Below, piece after piece: positions 9,838 through 19,384 of a stretch of 64,000 nucleotides of DNA. The notes under the pieces are model-generated. The model was not told where the DNA came from, did not search any database, and saw only the letters and a program-made list of their open reading frames with translations. The stretch is from Lentilitoribacter sp. Alg239-R112 (GTDB lineage Bacteria > Pseudomonadota > Alphaproteobacteria > Rhizobiales > Rhizobiaceae). Location: contig NZ_LS999833.1 in assembly GCF_900537175.1 (NCBI RefSeq), positions 2,170,001-2,234,000 of the forward strand, in the 5' to 3' direction. The position numbers and the translations under genes are program-made. Numbering within the stretch: position 1 is the stretch's first letter; every line of letters starts with the position of its first letter.

Positions 9838-10662
9838 CTACAACCAGAAACTAGGTACAGTTTCTTCAAGTCTTGCACCTTTACGAAGTGGTGCAATCTT
9901 CTCAGCCAACCCAGTGCGGTCTGAAATTTCAACGCCAACACCGCAAATTGTTGCCGGACCTGTTGCAATTTCCATCCGCCCTCGTGGTATTTTGGTTACG
10001 AACCGATTGATCAGTTCTTCTTTTTCCATACCAAGAGATGAATTATAATCACCGCACATACCTGCATCGCTCATATAGCCCGTACCGCCATCCAAAATCT
10101 GGCAATCCGCTGTTGGCATATGCGTATGTGTGCCGACAACCAGACTTGCTCGCCCATCAACGAAATGGCCAAAGCACTGTTTCTCGCTGGTTGCTTCTGC
10201 GTGAAAGTCCAGAATAACAGCATCCGCTTGTTCGCCCAATGGGCAAGAGCCAAGAACCTCTTCGGCACAAGCGAATGGATCGTCCAAATCAGGATGCATG
10301 AAAACACGCCCCATGATGTTTGACACAAGCACTTGCGCACCATTTCGTGCTTGAACCAAGGTCGCACCACGACCTGGTGTACCTTTTGGATAATTAGCAG
10401 GGCGAAGAAATGTATCGTAGCGCTCACAAAATGACAGCGCTTCTTTTTGCCCCCAAACATGGTTGCCGGTGGTGACGACATCAGCGCCAGCATCAATTGT
10501 TTTTAAAAATATCTCTTCTGTTATACCGAAGCCGTGAGCTGCATTTTCGCCATTGACCACAACAAAATCGAGTTTGAGGTCAGATATCAACCCCGGAAGC
10601 TGGTCCCAGACCGCCTCGCGGCCGGTTGAACCGACCATATCACCTAAAAATAGAAATCTCAT
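9838..10662 (-). CDS. YmdB-family metallophosphoesterase (TIGR00282)
   Basis: The 274-residue calcineurin-like phosphoesterase has the metal-binding blocks FLGDMVGSTGREAV, VNGENAAHGFG, TTGNHVWGQKEAL, ILDFHAEATSEK and VGTHTHMPTAD. The Bacillus homologue YmdB is a cyclic-nucleotide phosphodiesterase that affects biofilm and sporulation; the alphaproteobacterial role is not established. It lies 20 bases downstream of the cyclo-ligase gene, so the two are probably one operon. Family assignment is firm; substrate unknown. Confidence 0.9.
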   Translation of the reverse strand: MRFLFLGDMVGSTGREAVWDQLPGLISDLKLDFVVVNGENAAHGFGITEEIFLKTIDAGADVVTTGNHVWGQKEALSFCERYDTFLRPANYPKGTPGRGATLVQARNGAQVLVSNIMGRVFMHPDLDDPFACAEEVLGSCPLGEQADAVILDFHAEATSEKQCFGHFVDGRASLVVGTHTHMPTADCQILDGGTGYMSDAGMCGDYNSSLGMEKEELINRFVTKIPRGRMEIATGPATICGVGVEISDRTGLAEKIAPLRKGARLEETVPSFWL

Positions 10663-10682
10663 GCCGCCTCTATAAGGGGGCT

Positions 10683-11273
10683 TTAAAATTCGCGCAAGCC
10701 ACGCTCAGTTAAAATGAAATCAAGCGGTACGTCATGGTCATCCGTTGGAACCTCATCAACCTCTTGGGTAGAAAATGCAACACCAATCAATGTTTGAGCT
10801 TTTCCCAGTCCTTTAAGTTTTTCAATCGCACGATCATAAAACCCGCCGCCATAACCAATGCGACCACCGTTCTGATCAAATACGGAAAGCGGAACAAGCA
10901 TGACATCTGGCAGAAGAACCGATGATGCATCATCCGGCGCCAACGTTCCAAAACCATTGCCTACGAGTTTTGTTCCCGCCATGAATTCTCTAAACTCAAT
11001 CTCTGTTTTAGATAAGATATACGGTAAGCAAACTCTGTTTTTTCGCGTCCAAAGCCTTGAAATAACTGGTTTGAGATCAACTTCCGAGCGTATTGGTAAA
11101 AACGCGGACACATTTCCATCGGGCTCCACATGGCAATCCTTGAAGTGCTCGGCAATCTCTTGTGAAAACTTAGTGCGTATCTCAACGGACAAAGCATCAC
11201 GTCGCGCCAGAACTTCAGAACGAATTTTTTGCTTTAAATCAGAAACGTCCGCAACTTTGGAAATATCTACCAT
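10683..11273 (-). CDS. 5-formyltetrahydrofolate cyclo-ligase
   Basis: The protein has 196 residues from the ATG at 11273, which has GGAG eight bases upstream; a TTG at 11285 is possible but less likely. The family signature IGYGGGFYDRAIEKL is present near the C-terminus, with the N-terminal basic helix KQKIRSEVLARRDAL. It converts 5-formyl-THF to 5,10-methenyl-THF using ATP, recycling an inhibitory folate. It lies directly downstream of the probable 6S RNA and zapA, the widespread zapA-ssrS-ygfA order. Confidence 0.93.
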   Translation of the reverse strand: MVDISKVADVSDLKQKIRSEVLARRDALSVEIRTKFSQEIAEHFKDCHVEPDGNVSAFLPIRSEVDLKPVISRLWTRKNRVCLPYILSKTEIEFREFMAGTKLVGNGFGTLAPDDASSVLLPDVMLVPLSVFDQNGGRIGYGGGFYDRAIEKLKGLGKAQTLIGVAFSTQEVDEVPTDDHDVPLDFILTERGLREF

Positions 11274-11327
11274 GCTATGCTCCAAAAAGTGCGATCCACT
11301 GACAATCGATGGAATTTTAAAATCCTA

Positions 11328-11490
11328 GGAACCTACAATGTAGGTGGGCGCCGTGTGCTCCGACCCACGAGCCAAAGCAGGGACAGCTCCCTTAGAATTA
11401 ATTAAGGCCCGAGGATATTGTGTCCTGTCGGAAAGAGCAGATCGCTTACACGATATAGTCTCAGTCGTAGTTTATTACCACCCAATTCCG
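11328..11490 (-). ncRNA. ssrS: Probable 6S RNA (ssrS)
   Basis: This 260-base gap between zapA and the 5-FCL gene is the usual site of 6S RNA, which binds the sigma70 RNA polymerase holoenzyme. On the minus strand the 5' part contains GGGTGG (about 11484) and the 3' part contains CCCACC (about 11342-11347), able to close a long rod. The segment between has many short complementary blocks (for example AGGACAC and GGGAGCTGTCCC). A terminal hairpin, ACCTAC/GTAGGT (11331-11344), follows. I infer identity from synteny and rod-like pairing; the ends are approximate. Confidence 0.7.
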
Positions 11491-11552
11491 AATATGGAAC
11501 AGAATTTTCTGTTTAAACCCATCAGAAACTACCAAGATTTTGGCATTCAATT

Positions 11553-11915
11553 TTAATCATTCTTGTTGAGTTTGTCCGCAATATTTGAAATTTGCGTTGC
11601 AACAGTACTAAGGGTGCTTGCAACACTCGTATCCATTTTTTCAGCATTTTGAAGCGCATTGTCACGCGTTGTTTTGACGAGATCTAATTCAGATTGAACG
11701 CCCTTCAATTTACCTTGCACTTCCGATAATTCATCCATCACCATAATACCGGCCATAACAGTCAGTCGTTGGTCACCAATTTCACCAAATTGAGATCTCA
11801 AGCTCAGTACATATTTATCAAACTTCTCAGCAAGGTCATTCAGATGTTCTTCCTGCCCGGCCTCGCATGCCATGCGGTAGGATTTACCGTCGATAGTAAC
11901 TGTAACCTGAGACAT
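11553..11915 (-). CDS. zapA: Cell division protein ZapA
   Basis: The 120-residue FtsZ-ring-associated protein has the ZapA globular head (MSQVTVTIDGKSYRMACEAG; LNDLAEKFDKYVLSL; RLTVMAGIMVMDEL) and a C-terminal coiled coil (about 68-115). It bundles FtsZ filaments at mid-cell. It follows the DUF4164 gene by 7 bases, and the two are probably co-expressed. 6S RNA lies immediately downstream. Confidence 0.93.
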   Translation of the reverse strand: MSQVTVTIDGKSYRMACEAGQEEHLNDLAEKFDKYVLSLRSQFGEIGDQRLTVMAGIMVMDELSEVQGKLKGVQSELDLVKTTRDNALQNAEKMDTSVASTLSTVATQISNIADKLNKND

Positions 11916-11922
11916 TTAACCC

Positions 11923-12204
11923 TCAATTACCCCGATCAAGTACAGCGCGAATAGTTTCCATCGCTGTGACTAACCGACGAGATACTTCCCGATTAGCTTC
12001 TTCTAGTTGATTGGCACGGTTTTGTGCACCATCAAGTTCTTCAGCCAGCTTTGATCGATCTGATATCATAGATTTCAATTCTTCTTGTGATTGTTCAGCG
12101 TCTTTCTGATTTTCCAGACGGCGCCCAACCGCGCTTTCAAGCGACGTTACCGCATTTGTCAGCTGATCTAACGCTGATTTCACTGTTAAATCTTCAGTAC
12201 TCAT
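11923..12204 (-). CDS. DUF4164 coiled-coil protein, partner gene of zapA
   Basis: The protein has 93 residues from the ATG at 12204 (MSTEDLTVKSALDQLTNAV). An upstream ATG at 12234 would add ten residues, but the inner start fits the family and has GGGG at 12216-12219 upstream. It is almost entirely helical coiled coil (about 10-85), rich in Glu, Gln and Leu. DUF4164 proteins lie next to zapA across Rhizobiales. By position and coiled-coil character it may be a ZapB-like partner; that function is inference. Confidence 0.8.
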   Translation of the reverse strand: MSTEDLTVKSALDQLTNAVTSLESAVGRRLENQKDAEQSQEELKSMISDRSKLAEELDGAQNRANQLEEANREVSRRLVTAMETIRAVLDRGN

Positions 12205-12377
12205 AGCCCATATATCCCCAAGAATGCGAATCAAGCCCCCTATAACCTACAGGAAAAGACATTTTCATAGCCCAAAGCCCTAGTCAATAAAGCTTCACGG
12301 GTTCAAATTGCTCGTACACATCAAATCAATTTATTCACTCGTTTCGATCAATTCACACTCAAAAGAAGTTACTTTCA

Positions 12378-12405
12378 TTGACTCCACCCCGCGAAGTGCT
12401 ATGAC
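12378..12405 (+). promoter_or_regulatory. Candidate sigma70-type promoter of tkt
   Basis: TTGACT at 12378-12383 and TATGAC at 12400-12405 are separated by 16 bases, in the 263-base gap upstream of tkt. The match to the rhizobial consensus is moderate. It leaves a leader of roughly 55 bases. No other feature is evident in this gap. Confidence 0.4.
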
Positions 12406-12467
12406 AGCGACGCCGTTGTGCTGGAGACACCGCAACCCTCCCTAGATGATAAAATACAGGCATAAAT

Positions 12468-14447
12468 ATGACATCCACGGTTAAACATCAGCAATTGGCG
12501 AACGCCATCAGGTTTTTGTCAATGGACGCTGTCCAAAAAGCTAATTCAGGCCACCCCGGTCTTCCTATGGGCGCGGCAGACATCGCGACCACCCTTTTCA
12601 CCAAACATTTGAAGTTTGATCCAAAAAACCCATCCTGGCCAGATCGCGATCGATTTGTCTTGTCTGCTGGTCACGGCTCAATGCTCATTTATTCATTGCT
12701 CTACCTGACTGGCTATGATGATATTTCATTGGAAGACCTCAAAAACTTCCGTCAGCTTGGCTCACCAACCGCTGGTCACCCTGAATATGGTCATATTCCA
12801 GGTATTGAAACAACAACTGGTCCGCTTGGCCAAGGCATTGCAAATGCTGTTGGTATGGCAATCGCTGAACGCAAGCTTGCTGATGAATTTGGTGCTGACA
12901 TTGTCGATCATAATACCTACGCACTTGTGGGCGATGGATGCTTAATGGAAGGTATCAGTCAAGAAGCTATTACGCTTGCTGGACATTTAAAACTCAACAA
13001 GTTGATCGTTCTTTGGGATGATAACAATATCTCAATCGACGGTGCTATTTCAGTCAGTGATTCGACGGATCAAGAGGCTCGCTTTAAATCATGTAACTGG
13101 AACACTCTTCGTGTAGATGGACATGATCCAGAAGCAATTTCTGCTGCCATTGAAGAAGCAAAAGCATCTGACAAGCCAACAATGATCGCTTGTAAAACTC
13201 AAATTGGTTATGGCTCTCCGAAGAAAGCCGGCACTGCAGGTGCTCATGGCGCTCCGCTTGGAGATGATGAGATTGCAGCAACCCGCGAAGCTCTCGGTTG
13301 GGACGCTGCACCGTTTGAAATCCCATCCGATATTCTCGATGCATGGCGTCTTGCGGGCCTTCGTTCTGCGAAAGTTCACAAAGATTGGGAAAAGCGCATC
13401 AAGGAAGGTGACTCTGACATCAGATGTACGTTTGAACGTCGCATGAACGGTGAATTGCCAGGCGCATTGGTTCCCGCACTTCTTGAATACAAAAAAGCTC
13501 TTGCAGAAGACAAGCCAAAAGAAGCAACACGCAAAGCCTCGCAGCTTGTGCTCGAAGTCATCAACGGTGCTGTTCCTGAAACAATTGGCGGCTCTGCCGA
13601 TCTGACTGGATCAAATAACACAAAGACAAGCCAAACAGTTTCCATTACACCTGATGATTTCTCAGGCAGATACCTGCACTATGGCATCCGTGAGCATGGT
13701 ATGGCAGCCGCAATGAATGGTATCGCGCTACATGGCGGTTTGATTCCCTATTCAGGCGGCTTCCTAATTTTCTCTGATTATTGCCGTCCGTCAATTCGTC
13801 TGGCAGCTCTTATGGGTATCCGAGTCATTCACGTGTTCACACATGATTCTATCGGCCTTGGCGAAGATGGTCCAACCCACCAACCTGTTGAACAAATGGC
13901 TTCGCTTAGAACTATTCCAAATCTCAACATGTTCCGCCCAGCGGACATTACCGAGACATTGGAATGCTGGCAGCTAGCTCTCGAATCAGAAACGCGCCCT
14001 TCTGGTATTGCCCTGACACGTCAAGGCCTACCAGCTCTTCGCACAACTTACGTTGAAGAAAACCTATGCGCGCACGGTGCATATGAACTTGCATCTGAAA
14101 GCGATGCACAAGTAACTATTTTTGCTTCCGGTTCTGAAGTCGAAATTGCCATGAACGCAAAAGCATTGCTCGATGCAAAAGGACACACAACCCGTGTTGT
14201 ATCTGTCCCCTGTATGGATCTATTTGATGATCAAGACGACGCGTATAAAGCTGCAATCATCGGTGACAGCCCTGTTAAAGTGGCTATCGAAGCAGGCGTT
14301 CGCCAAGGTTGGGATCAATTCATTGGTTCTGATGGCATATTTATCGGCATGAACTCCTTTGGTGCGTCAGGTCCTTATCAAGAACTTTATGAGCATTTCG
14401 GAATCACACCTGAGGCTGCAGTTTTGGCAGTCGAGGCAAAGTTATAA
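12468..14447 (+). CDS. tkt: Transketolase
   Basis: The 659-residue thiamine-diphosphate enzyme has the transketolase signatures [18 protein letters not shown], the TPP motif [13 protein letters not shown], and [19 protein letters not shown] in the pyrimidine-binding domain. It transfers two-carbon units between sugar phosphates in the pentose phosphate pathway. It heads the tkt-gap-pgk-fba cluster, with gap starting 63 bases later. All three domains and the normal length are present. Confidence 0.97.
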   Translation: MTSTVKHQQLANAIRFLSMDAVQKANSGHPGLPMGAADIATTLFTKHLKFDPKNPSWPDRDRFVLSAGHGSMLIYSLLYLTGYDDISLEDLKNFRQLGSPTAGHPEYGHIPGIETTTGPLGQGIANAVGMAIAERKLADEFGADIVDHNTYALVGDGCLMEGISQEAITLAGHLKLNKLIVLWDDNNISIDGAISVSDSTDQEARFKSCNWNTLRVDGHDPEAISAAIEEAKASDKPTMIACKTQIGYGSPKKAGTAGAHGAPLGDDEIAATREALGWDAAPFEIPSDILDAWRLAGLRSAKVHKDWEKRIKEGDSDIRCTFERRMNGELPGALVPALLEYKKALAEDKPKEATRKASQLVLEVINGAVPETIGGSADLTGSNNTKTSQTVSITPDDFSGRYLHYGIREHGMAAAMNGIALHGGLIPYSGGFLIFSDYCRPSIRLAALMGIRVIHVFTHDSIGLGEDGPTHQPVEQMASLRTIPNLNMFRPADITETLECWQLALESETRPSGIALTRQGLPALRTTYVEENLCAHGAYELASESDAQVTIFASGSEVEIAMNAKALLDAKGHTTRVVSVPCMDLFDDQDDAYKAAIIGDSPVKVAIEAGVRQGWDQFIGSDGIFIGMNSFGASGPYQELYEHFGITPEAAVLAVEAKL

Positions 14448-14510
14448 TAATAAAAACACCAGTACAATATTGGGGACAATCCTAACCCTATTATTATTCG
14501 GAGAATATAA

Positions 14511-15512
14511 ATGACAGTAAAAGTTGCTATTAATGGTTTTGGCCGCATTGGACGTAATGTTCTACGTGGTATTATGGAATCTGGGCGTAATGACATCCAA
14601 GTTGTTGCGATTAATGATTTAGGTCCTGTTGAAACAAATGCACATCTTATGCGTTATGATAGTGTACACGGAAAATTCCCCGGTACAGTTACTGTCGACG
14701 GTGATACAATCGATGTAGGGCAAGGACCGATCAAAGTAACAGCTATTCGCGACCCTAAAGACCTTCCTTGGGCAGACGTTGATGTAGCTCTTGAATGTAC
14801 TGGTATTTTTGCAAGTCGTGAAAAAGCGTCATTACACTTGGAAAATGGCTCATCTAAAGTCCTTATTTCTGCACCGGGTGGCAATGATGTTAAGACCATT
14901 GTTTATGGTGTAAACGATGAAGACCTTACAGCAGATGACAAAGTTGTTTCAAACGCTTCTTGTACAACCAACTGCCTTACACCTGTTGCGTACGTTCTGA
15001 ACAATGCCTTCGGCATTGAAAAAGGCTATATGACGACAATTCACTCATATACGGGTGACCAGCCTACGCTCGATACTATGCATAAAGATTTATATCGTGG
15101 TCGTGCCGCAGCTGTGTCTATGATACCAACATCAACAGGTGCTGCAAAAGCTATTGGCCTTGTTCTTCCAGAACTTAAAGGCAAGTTGGATGGCTCTGCG
15201 ATCCGCGTTCCAACGCCAAACGTATCTGTTGTTGATCTTAAGTTCATCCCGTCACGCGATGTAACAGAAGACGAAGTAAACAATGCCATCCGTGAAGCTG
15301 CAGACGGTCCGCTAAAAGGTATTTTGGGTTATACAGACGAGCCATTGGTTTCAATTGATTTGAACCATAATCCGCATTCTTCAATCTTCCACATGGACCA
15401 GACCAAAGTTATGGAAGGCAACCTTGTTCGCATCCTAACATGGTATGACAATGAGTGGGGCTTCTCAAATCGCATGGCAGATACAGCCGTTGCAATGGGT
15501 AAGTTGAACTAA
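14511..15512 (+). CDS. gap: Type I glyceraldehyde-3-phosphate dehydrogenase
   Basis: The 333-residue enzyme has the NAD-binding loop [14 protein letters not shown], the catalytic cysteine motif [12 protein letters not shown] (Cys about 154) and the C-terminal [12 protein letters not shown]. It catalyses the phosphorylating oxidation of glyceraldehyde 3-phosphate. AGAATATAA precedes the ATG. It follows tkt closely and ends at a strong terminator, so tkt-gap is probably one transcript, separate from pgk. Confidence 0.97.
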   Translation: MTVKVAINGFGRIGRNVLRGIMESGRNDIQVVAINDLGPVETNAHLMRYDSVHGKFPGTVTVDGDTIDVGQGPIKVTAIRDPKDLPWADVDVALECTGIFASREKASLHLENGSSKVLISAPGGNDVKTIVYGVNDEDLTADDKVVSNASCTTNCLTPVAYVLNNAFGIEKGYMTTIHSYTGDQPTLDTMHKDLYRGRAAAVSMIPTSTGAAKAIGLVLPELKGKLDGSAIRVPTPNVSVVDLKFIPSRDVTEDEVNNAIREAADGPLKGILGYTDEPLVSIDLNHNPHSSIFHMDQTKVMEGNLVRILTWYDNEWGFSNRMADTAVAMGKLN

Positions 15513-15533
15513 TCTAGTTCATAAAGTACTTAG

Positions 15534-15564
15534 AAAACCGGAATTAGCGTTCCGGTTTTTTTTT
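15534..15564 (+). terminator. Rho-independent terminator after gap
   Basis: Perfect 10-base arms AAAACCGGAA (15534-15543) and TTCCGGTTTT (15550-15559) enclose a 6-base loop and run into a T tract of nine. It is one of the strongest terminators in the window and separates gap from pgk. Confidence 0.9.
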
Positions 15565-15650
15565 GGATAATAGTATGAATTCTCAAAAGCAATTTCATAT
15601 TTTTAAAAATTCCGTTATCAAAGCACCAACACCAATTCTAAAATCGGGTA

Positions 15651-16859
15651 ATGACAATGACTTTTAAAACTTTGGATGATATTTCTGATCTTAATGGCAA
15701 GCGTGCCCTCGTCCGTGTTGACCTAAATGTACCCGTAAAAGACGGAAATGTAACAGATGTAACGCGCATTGAACGCATTGCGCCAACCCTGCAGGAATTA
15801 TCTCGCAAAGGTGCAAAAGTCATTCTTATGGCACATTTTGGCCGCCCAAAAGGTGAAGTTGTTGAATCTATGTCACTGAAGCCAATCGCGCAGTCCGTTG
15901 AAGAAGTTTTGGACATGCACATTCATTTTGCAAGCAACTGCATTGGTGATGCAGCAAAAGAAGCCGTTGATGCTCTGCACAATGGCGATATTCTTCTCTT
16001 GGAAAACACACGTTTTCACAAAGGTGAAGAAACCAATGATGCAGGCTTTGCCAAAGCTCTTGCCGAAAATGGTGATCTTTACATTAATGACGCATTCTCT
16101 GCTGCCCATCGTGCCCATGCATCCACAGAAGGACTAACAAAGCTACTTCCTTCATATGCTGGTCGCACCATGCAGGCGGAATTGGATGCACTAAACTCTG
16201 CCTTGGGCGACCCAAAACATCCGGTGGGTGCCGTTGTTGGCGGAGCAAAAGTATCGACTAAAATTGACCTATTGGAAAATCTGGTTACGAAAATTGATGT
16301 TCTGATTATTGGCGGCGGCATGGCCAACACGTTCCAGGCAGCTTTAGGCGCCGATATGGGCGATTCGTTACAAGAGCCGGATATGTACGACAAAGCCCAC
16401 GCTATCATGAAAGCCGCAAAAGAAAATGGTTGTCGAATTGTTTTGCCAACAGATGGTAAAATCTCAGCTGAATTCAAAGCGGATGCTGCTTACGAGGTGA
16501 TGACTATGACCCCAGATACAGTCATCCCAAAAGGAAAACAATCGCTTGATGCAGGTGATGCGACGATTGCAAATGTCATTGCAGAATTCGAAAAACTAAA
16601 CACATTAATCTGGAATGGCCCATTCGGTGCGTTTGAAATCCCACCGTTTGATGGTGCGACTGTAGCTATTGCAAGAGCTGCTGCTGAAATTACCGAAGAT
16701 GGTAGGTTGGTCTCAGTTGCGGGTGGTGGAGATACAGTATCCGCGCTTAATCTGGCCGGTGCTGCAGATAGCTTCAGCTATATCTCAACTGCCGGAGGTG
16801 CGTTTCTTGAATGGATGGAAGGCAAACCACTGCCAGGTGTGTTAGCACTAGACAGCTAG
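15651..16859 (+). CDS. pgk: Phosphoglycerate kinase
   Basis: The 402-residue enzyme has the N-terminal substrate signature ALVRVDLNVPVKDGNVTD, AHFGRPKG, the hinge region and the C-terminal nucleotide loop SVAGGGDTVSALN. The start is ATG at 15651 or the ATG two codons later at 15657. It makes ATP from 1,3-bisphosphoglycerate. It lies 138 bases after gap beyond a terminator, so it likely has its own promoter. It is convergent with the P450 gene, with only 5 bases between stops. Confidence 0.97.
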   Translation: MTMTFKTLDDISDLNGKRALVRVDLNVPVKDGNVTDVTRIERIAPTLQELSRKGAKVILMAHFGRPKGEVVESMSLKPIAQSVEEVLDMHIHFASNCIGDAAKEAVDALHNGDILLLENTRFHKGEETNDAGFAKALAENGDLYINDAFSAAHRAHASTEGLTKLLPSYAGRTMQAELDALNSALGDPKHPVGAVVGGAKVSTKIDLLENLVTKIDVLIIGGGMANTFQAALGADMGDSLQEPDMYDKAHAIMKAAKENGCRIVLPTDGKISAEFKADAAYEVMTMTPDTVIPKGKQSLDAGDATIANVIAEFEKLNTLIWNGPFGAFEIPPFDGATVAIARAAAEITEDGRLVSVAGGGDTVSALNLAGAADSFSYISTAGGAFLEWMEGKPLPGVLALDS

Positions 16860-16864
16860 GTTCA

Positions 16865-18064
16865 TTAATTTCCAGATGTCACCGGCAATTCAGCAAGCGC
16901 GTTCAACCCAATGCGCTTGCGCCATTTTACATCTTTTTGGTCCACTGCCAGTTTAAGGTTGGGAAAGTGCGTAAAAAGCGCTTTTATTGCGACCCTACCC
17001 TCAATTCGCGCGAGCAAATGCCCAAGGCAAAAGTGAATACCGGTGCCAAACGCCATATGGCGATTTGGTTTTCGCGACAAGTTCAACTTTTCAGGATCTT
17101 CAAACACGGTTTCATCATAGTTGGCAGCCGTCAGCAACGGCATGATCAGCTCGCCCTTTTTAACTAGCGTTCCATCAACTATTATATCTTCATAGGCATA
17201 ACGCGGCTTGGTCATCTGCACGGGCGTTACAAATCTTAGAAGTTCTTCAACAGCAAGATCTATTCGCGACCAATCTTCAAGTAGCCAATCTTTCTGATCC
17301 TGGTGTGTCAGGAGAGCAAAGAGCCCACCGGAAATCAAATGAGTTGTTGTTTCATGACCGGCGATTAACAACAGAAAAACCATCGCCAGTAATTCATCAT
17401 CAGAAATCGCTGCTCCCTCTTTCTTCATGGCGATAAGTTGCGCAATCAATCCATCATGATCAACACCAACCTCAGTATCAATTTTCGCTCGCAAATATTT
17501 AGCCATAGCTCGCAAATTGGGGACCAGCATCAAAAAGTCCCACATACCGCTAACACGTGTGAAGCCCTCAGCCCATTTCGCAAACTGGGCACGGTCAGAT
17601 TTTGGAAGACCTAAAAGTTCGCAAATAACCGTGAGTGGAAAATGCCGTGCAAACCCGTTGACAATATCGATCTTTGGTTCCTCAACAAACAACTTTGAAA
17701 TCATGCCGTCTGCGATCGCTTTAATACGCGGCTCAAGCTTCATGATGGCATCTTTACGAAATGCCTGATCCACAATATGGCGCAGACGTTCATGTTCTGG
17801 TTGGTCCATTGTCAACATATTAGATGCTAAAAGCTGGATTACTCTGGGCATCCACCATCGCATTCCAACAACACTTCCATCCGGTTTTCGTACCCTGAAG
17901 ATTTCCTGGTTTTTCAAAACTTCTATAGATGTTTGCTGATTGGTCACAAACCAGACTTTACCGAGAATAGGAATTTTCTCACGGTGGAGTGAACCGGAGT
18001 GCTTTAAAAATTCAATCGTTTTAAATGGATTCTCCGAAAGCTCTGACGATGAAACGAGACTCAT
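16865..18064 (-). CDS. Cytochrome P450
   Basis: The 399-residue soluble bacterial P450 has the I-helix oxygen-binding motif AGHETTTHL, the K-helix ExxR in VEELLRFVTP, and the heme-ligand loop FGTGIHFCLGHLLARIEG (Cys proximal ligand). No fused reductase domain and no ferredoxin gene nearby are seen, so its redox partners lie elsewhere. It sits in reverse orientation between pgk and fba, interrupting a normally contiguous glycolytic cluster, which suggests insertion. Substrate cannot be told from sequence. Confidence 0.95.
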   Translation of the reverse strand: MSLVSSSELSENPFKTIEFLKHSGSLHREKIPILGKVWFVTNQQTSIEVLKNQEIFRVRKPDGSVVGMRWWMPRVIQLLASNMLTMDQPEHERLRHIVDQAFRKDAIMKLEPRIKAIADGMISKLFVEEPKIDIVNGFARHFPLTVICELLGLPKSDRAQFAKWAEGFTRVSGMWDFLMLVPNLRAMAKYLRAKIDTEVGVDHDGLIAQLIAMKKEGAAISDDELLAMVFLLLIAGHETTTHLISGGLFALLTHQDQKDWLLEDWSRIDLAVEELLRFVTPVQMTKPRYAYEDIIVDGTLVKKGELIMPLLTAANYDETVFEDPEKLNLSRKPNRHMAFGTGIHFCLGHLLARIEGRVAIKALFTHFPNLKLAVDQKDVKWRKRIGLNALAELPVTSGN

Positions 18065-18169
18065 GATTCTAATTTCACTCCATTTTTACAAAGACTTATG
18101 ATCAACGTGTCGCATTTTAACAATATTATATGCGTGCAATTTACCATGAATGAAAGAAATCTCTGAACT

Positions 18170-18203
18170 AAATCGTTTAAATTATTTTTAAATCGTTTTA
18201 AAT
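18170..18203. repeat. Two tandem AT-rich repeats upstream of fba
   Basis: AAATCGTTTAAAT (18170-18182) and AAATCGTTTTAAAT (18190-18203) recur with a 20-base start-to-start spacing, about two helical turns. They sit 100 bases upstream of the fba start, in the divergent gap between P450 and fba (18065-18301). The same segment contains TTAA-N7-TTAA (18177-18191). They look like tandem protein-binding sites; the protein is not identified. Confidence 0.4.
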
Positions 18204-18301
18204 AAATTCAACGCTATTTAAATTTTTTAAATCCTCTGTTATCAACCTCACCAACAGCCTTCCAATGGGCATATATTGGCACACAATTTGGAGATATCAA
18301 T

Positions 18302-19327
18302 ATGACTGAACGTTTAGAAGATATTGCGCAGGCAATGGTCCAGCCTGGGCAAGGTATTCTTGCAGCCGATGAATCAACTGGCACAATCAAAAAGCGCCTA
18401 GATTCAATCGGTGTTGAATCAAGTGAAGAAACACGCCGCGATTATCGCGAGATGCTGTTCCGTACAGATGACGCAATGAACAATTATATCTCTGGCGTTA
18501 TTCTTTATGATGAAACGTTACGACAAAAAGCTGCAGACGGCACACCCCTTGTCGATTTGATCAAATCTGCTGGCGCTGTTCCCGGCATTAAAGTCGACAT
18601 GGGCGCAAAACCACTTGCAGGTCATGCAGGTGAGACAGTAACAGAAGGTCTTGATGGCCTACGCGAAAGATTGAACGAGTATTATGAACTAGGTGCACGG
18701 TTTGCCAAATGGCGCGGTGTTATCTCAATCTCAGATACGCTTCCTTCAAAAACGGCTGTCTCTGTTAATGCTCACGCTTTGGCGCGCTATGCCTCTCTCT
18801 GCCAAGAAGCTGGTATCGTACCAATTGTTGAACCAGAAATTACAATGGATGGTGCGACCTCAACACACGATATTAATAGATGCTTCCAAGTAACGCTCGA
18901 AACACTGCAAAAAACTTTTGCCGCCCTTGATGAGCAAGAAGTTAATCTGGAAGGTATGATCCTCAAACCAAATATGATCGTTCCAGGCATCAATTGTGCG
19001 CAACAAGCCAGCGTTGAAGAAGTTGCTGAAAAAACACTCCTTTGCCTAAGAACAGCTGTACCAACTGCGGTTCCTGGCATTGCATTCCTATCTGGTGGCC
19101 AATCAGAAGAGCAAGCAACCGCTCACCTATCTGCGATGAACGCTATGGGTGACCTCCCTTGGGCGCTTACATTCTCCTACGGTCGTGCTTTGCAAGCTGC
19201 TGCGCTAAAAGCATGGGGCGGCAAGTCAGAAAATGTCGCTGCTGGTCAGCGCGCATTTACACATCGCGCGCGCATGAATGGCCTTGCGGCTGTCGGCTCT
19301 TGGAAACAAGACATCGAAGCAGCATAA
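18302..19327 (+). CDS. fba: Class I fructose-bisphosphate aldolase
   Basis: The 341-residue Schiff-base aldolase is recognised by QGILAADESTGTIKKRL at the N-terminus, the active-site lysine motif GMILKPNMI and the C-terminal ALTFSYGRALQAAALKAW. It cleaves fructose 1,6-bisphosphate and runs in reverse in gluconeogenesis. Class I enzymes are usual in Rhizobiales. It is followed by a strong terminator. Probably controlled from the AT-rich repeated region upstream. Confidence 0.96.
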   Translation: MTERLEDIAQAMVQPGQGILAADESTGTIKKRLDSIGVESSEETRRDYREMLFRTDDAMNNYISGVILYDETLRQKAADGTPLVDLIKSAGAVPGIKVDMGAKPLAGHAGETVTEGLDGLRERLNEYYELGARFAKWRGVISISDTLPSKTAVSVNAHALARYASLCQEAGIVPIVEPEITMDGATSTHDINRCFQVTLETLQKTFAALDEQEVNLEGMILKPNMIVPGINCAQQASVEEVAEKTLLCLRTAVPTAVPGIAFLSGGQSEEQATAHLSAMNAMGDLPWALTFSYGRALQAAALKAWGGKSENVAAGQRAFTHRARMNGLAAVGSWKQDIEAA

Positions 19328-19351
19328 CTCAAGATTTCAGCTTATAGATTT

Positions 19352-19381
19352 AGGCCTCGAATTCATTCGAGGCCTTTTTTA
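19352..19381 (+). terminator. Rho-independent terminator after fba
   Basis: AGGCCTCGA (19352-19360) and TCGAGGCCT (19367-19375) are perfect 9-base arms with a 6-base loop followed by six T. It also ends 4 bases before the convergent oxidoreductase stop and may act in both directions. Confidence 0.9.
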
Positions 19382-19384
19382 TGA

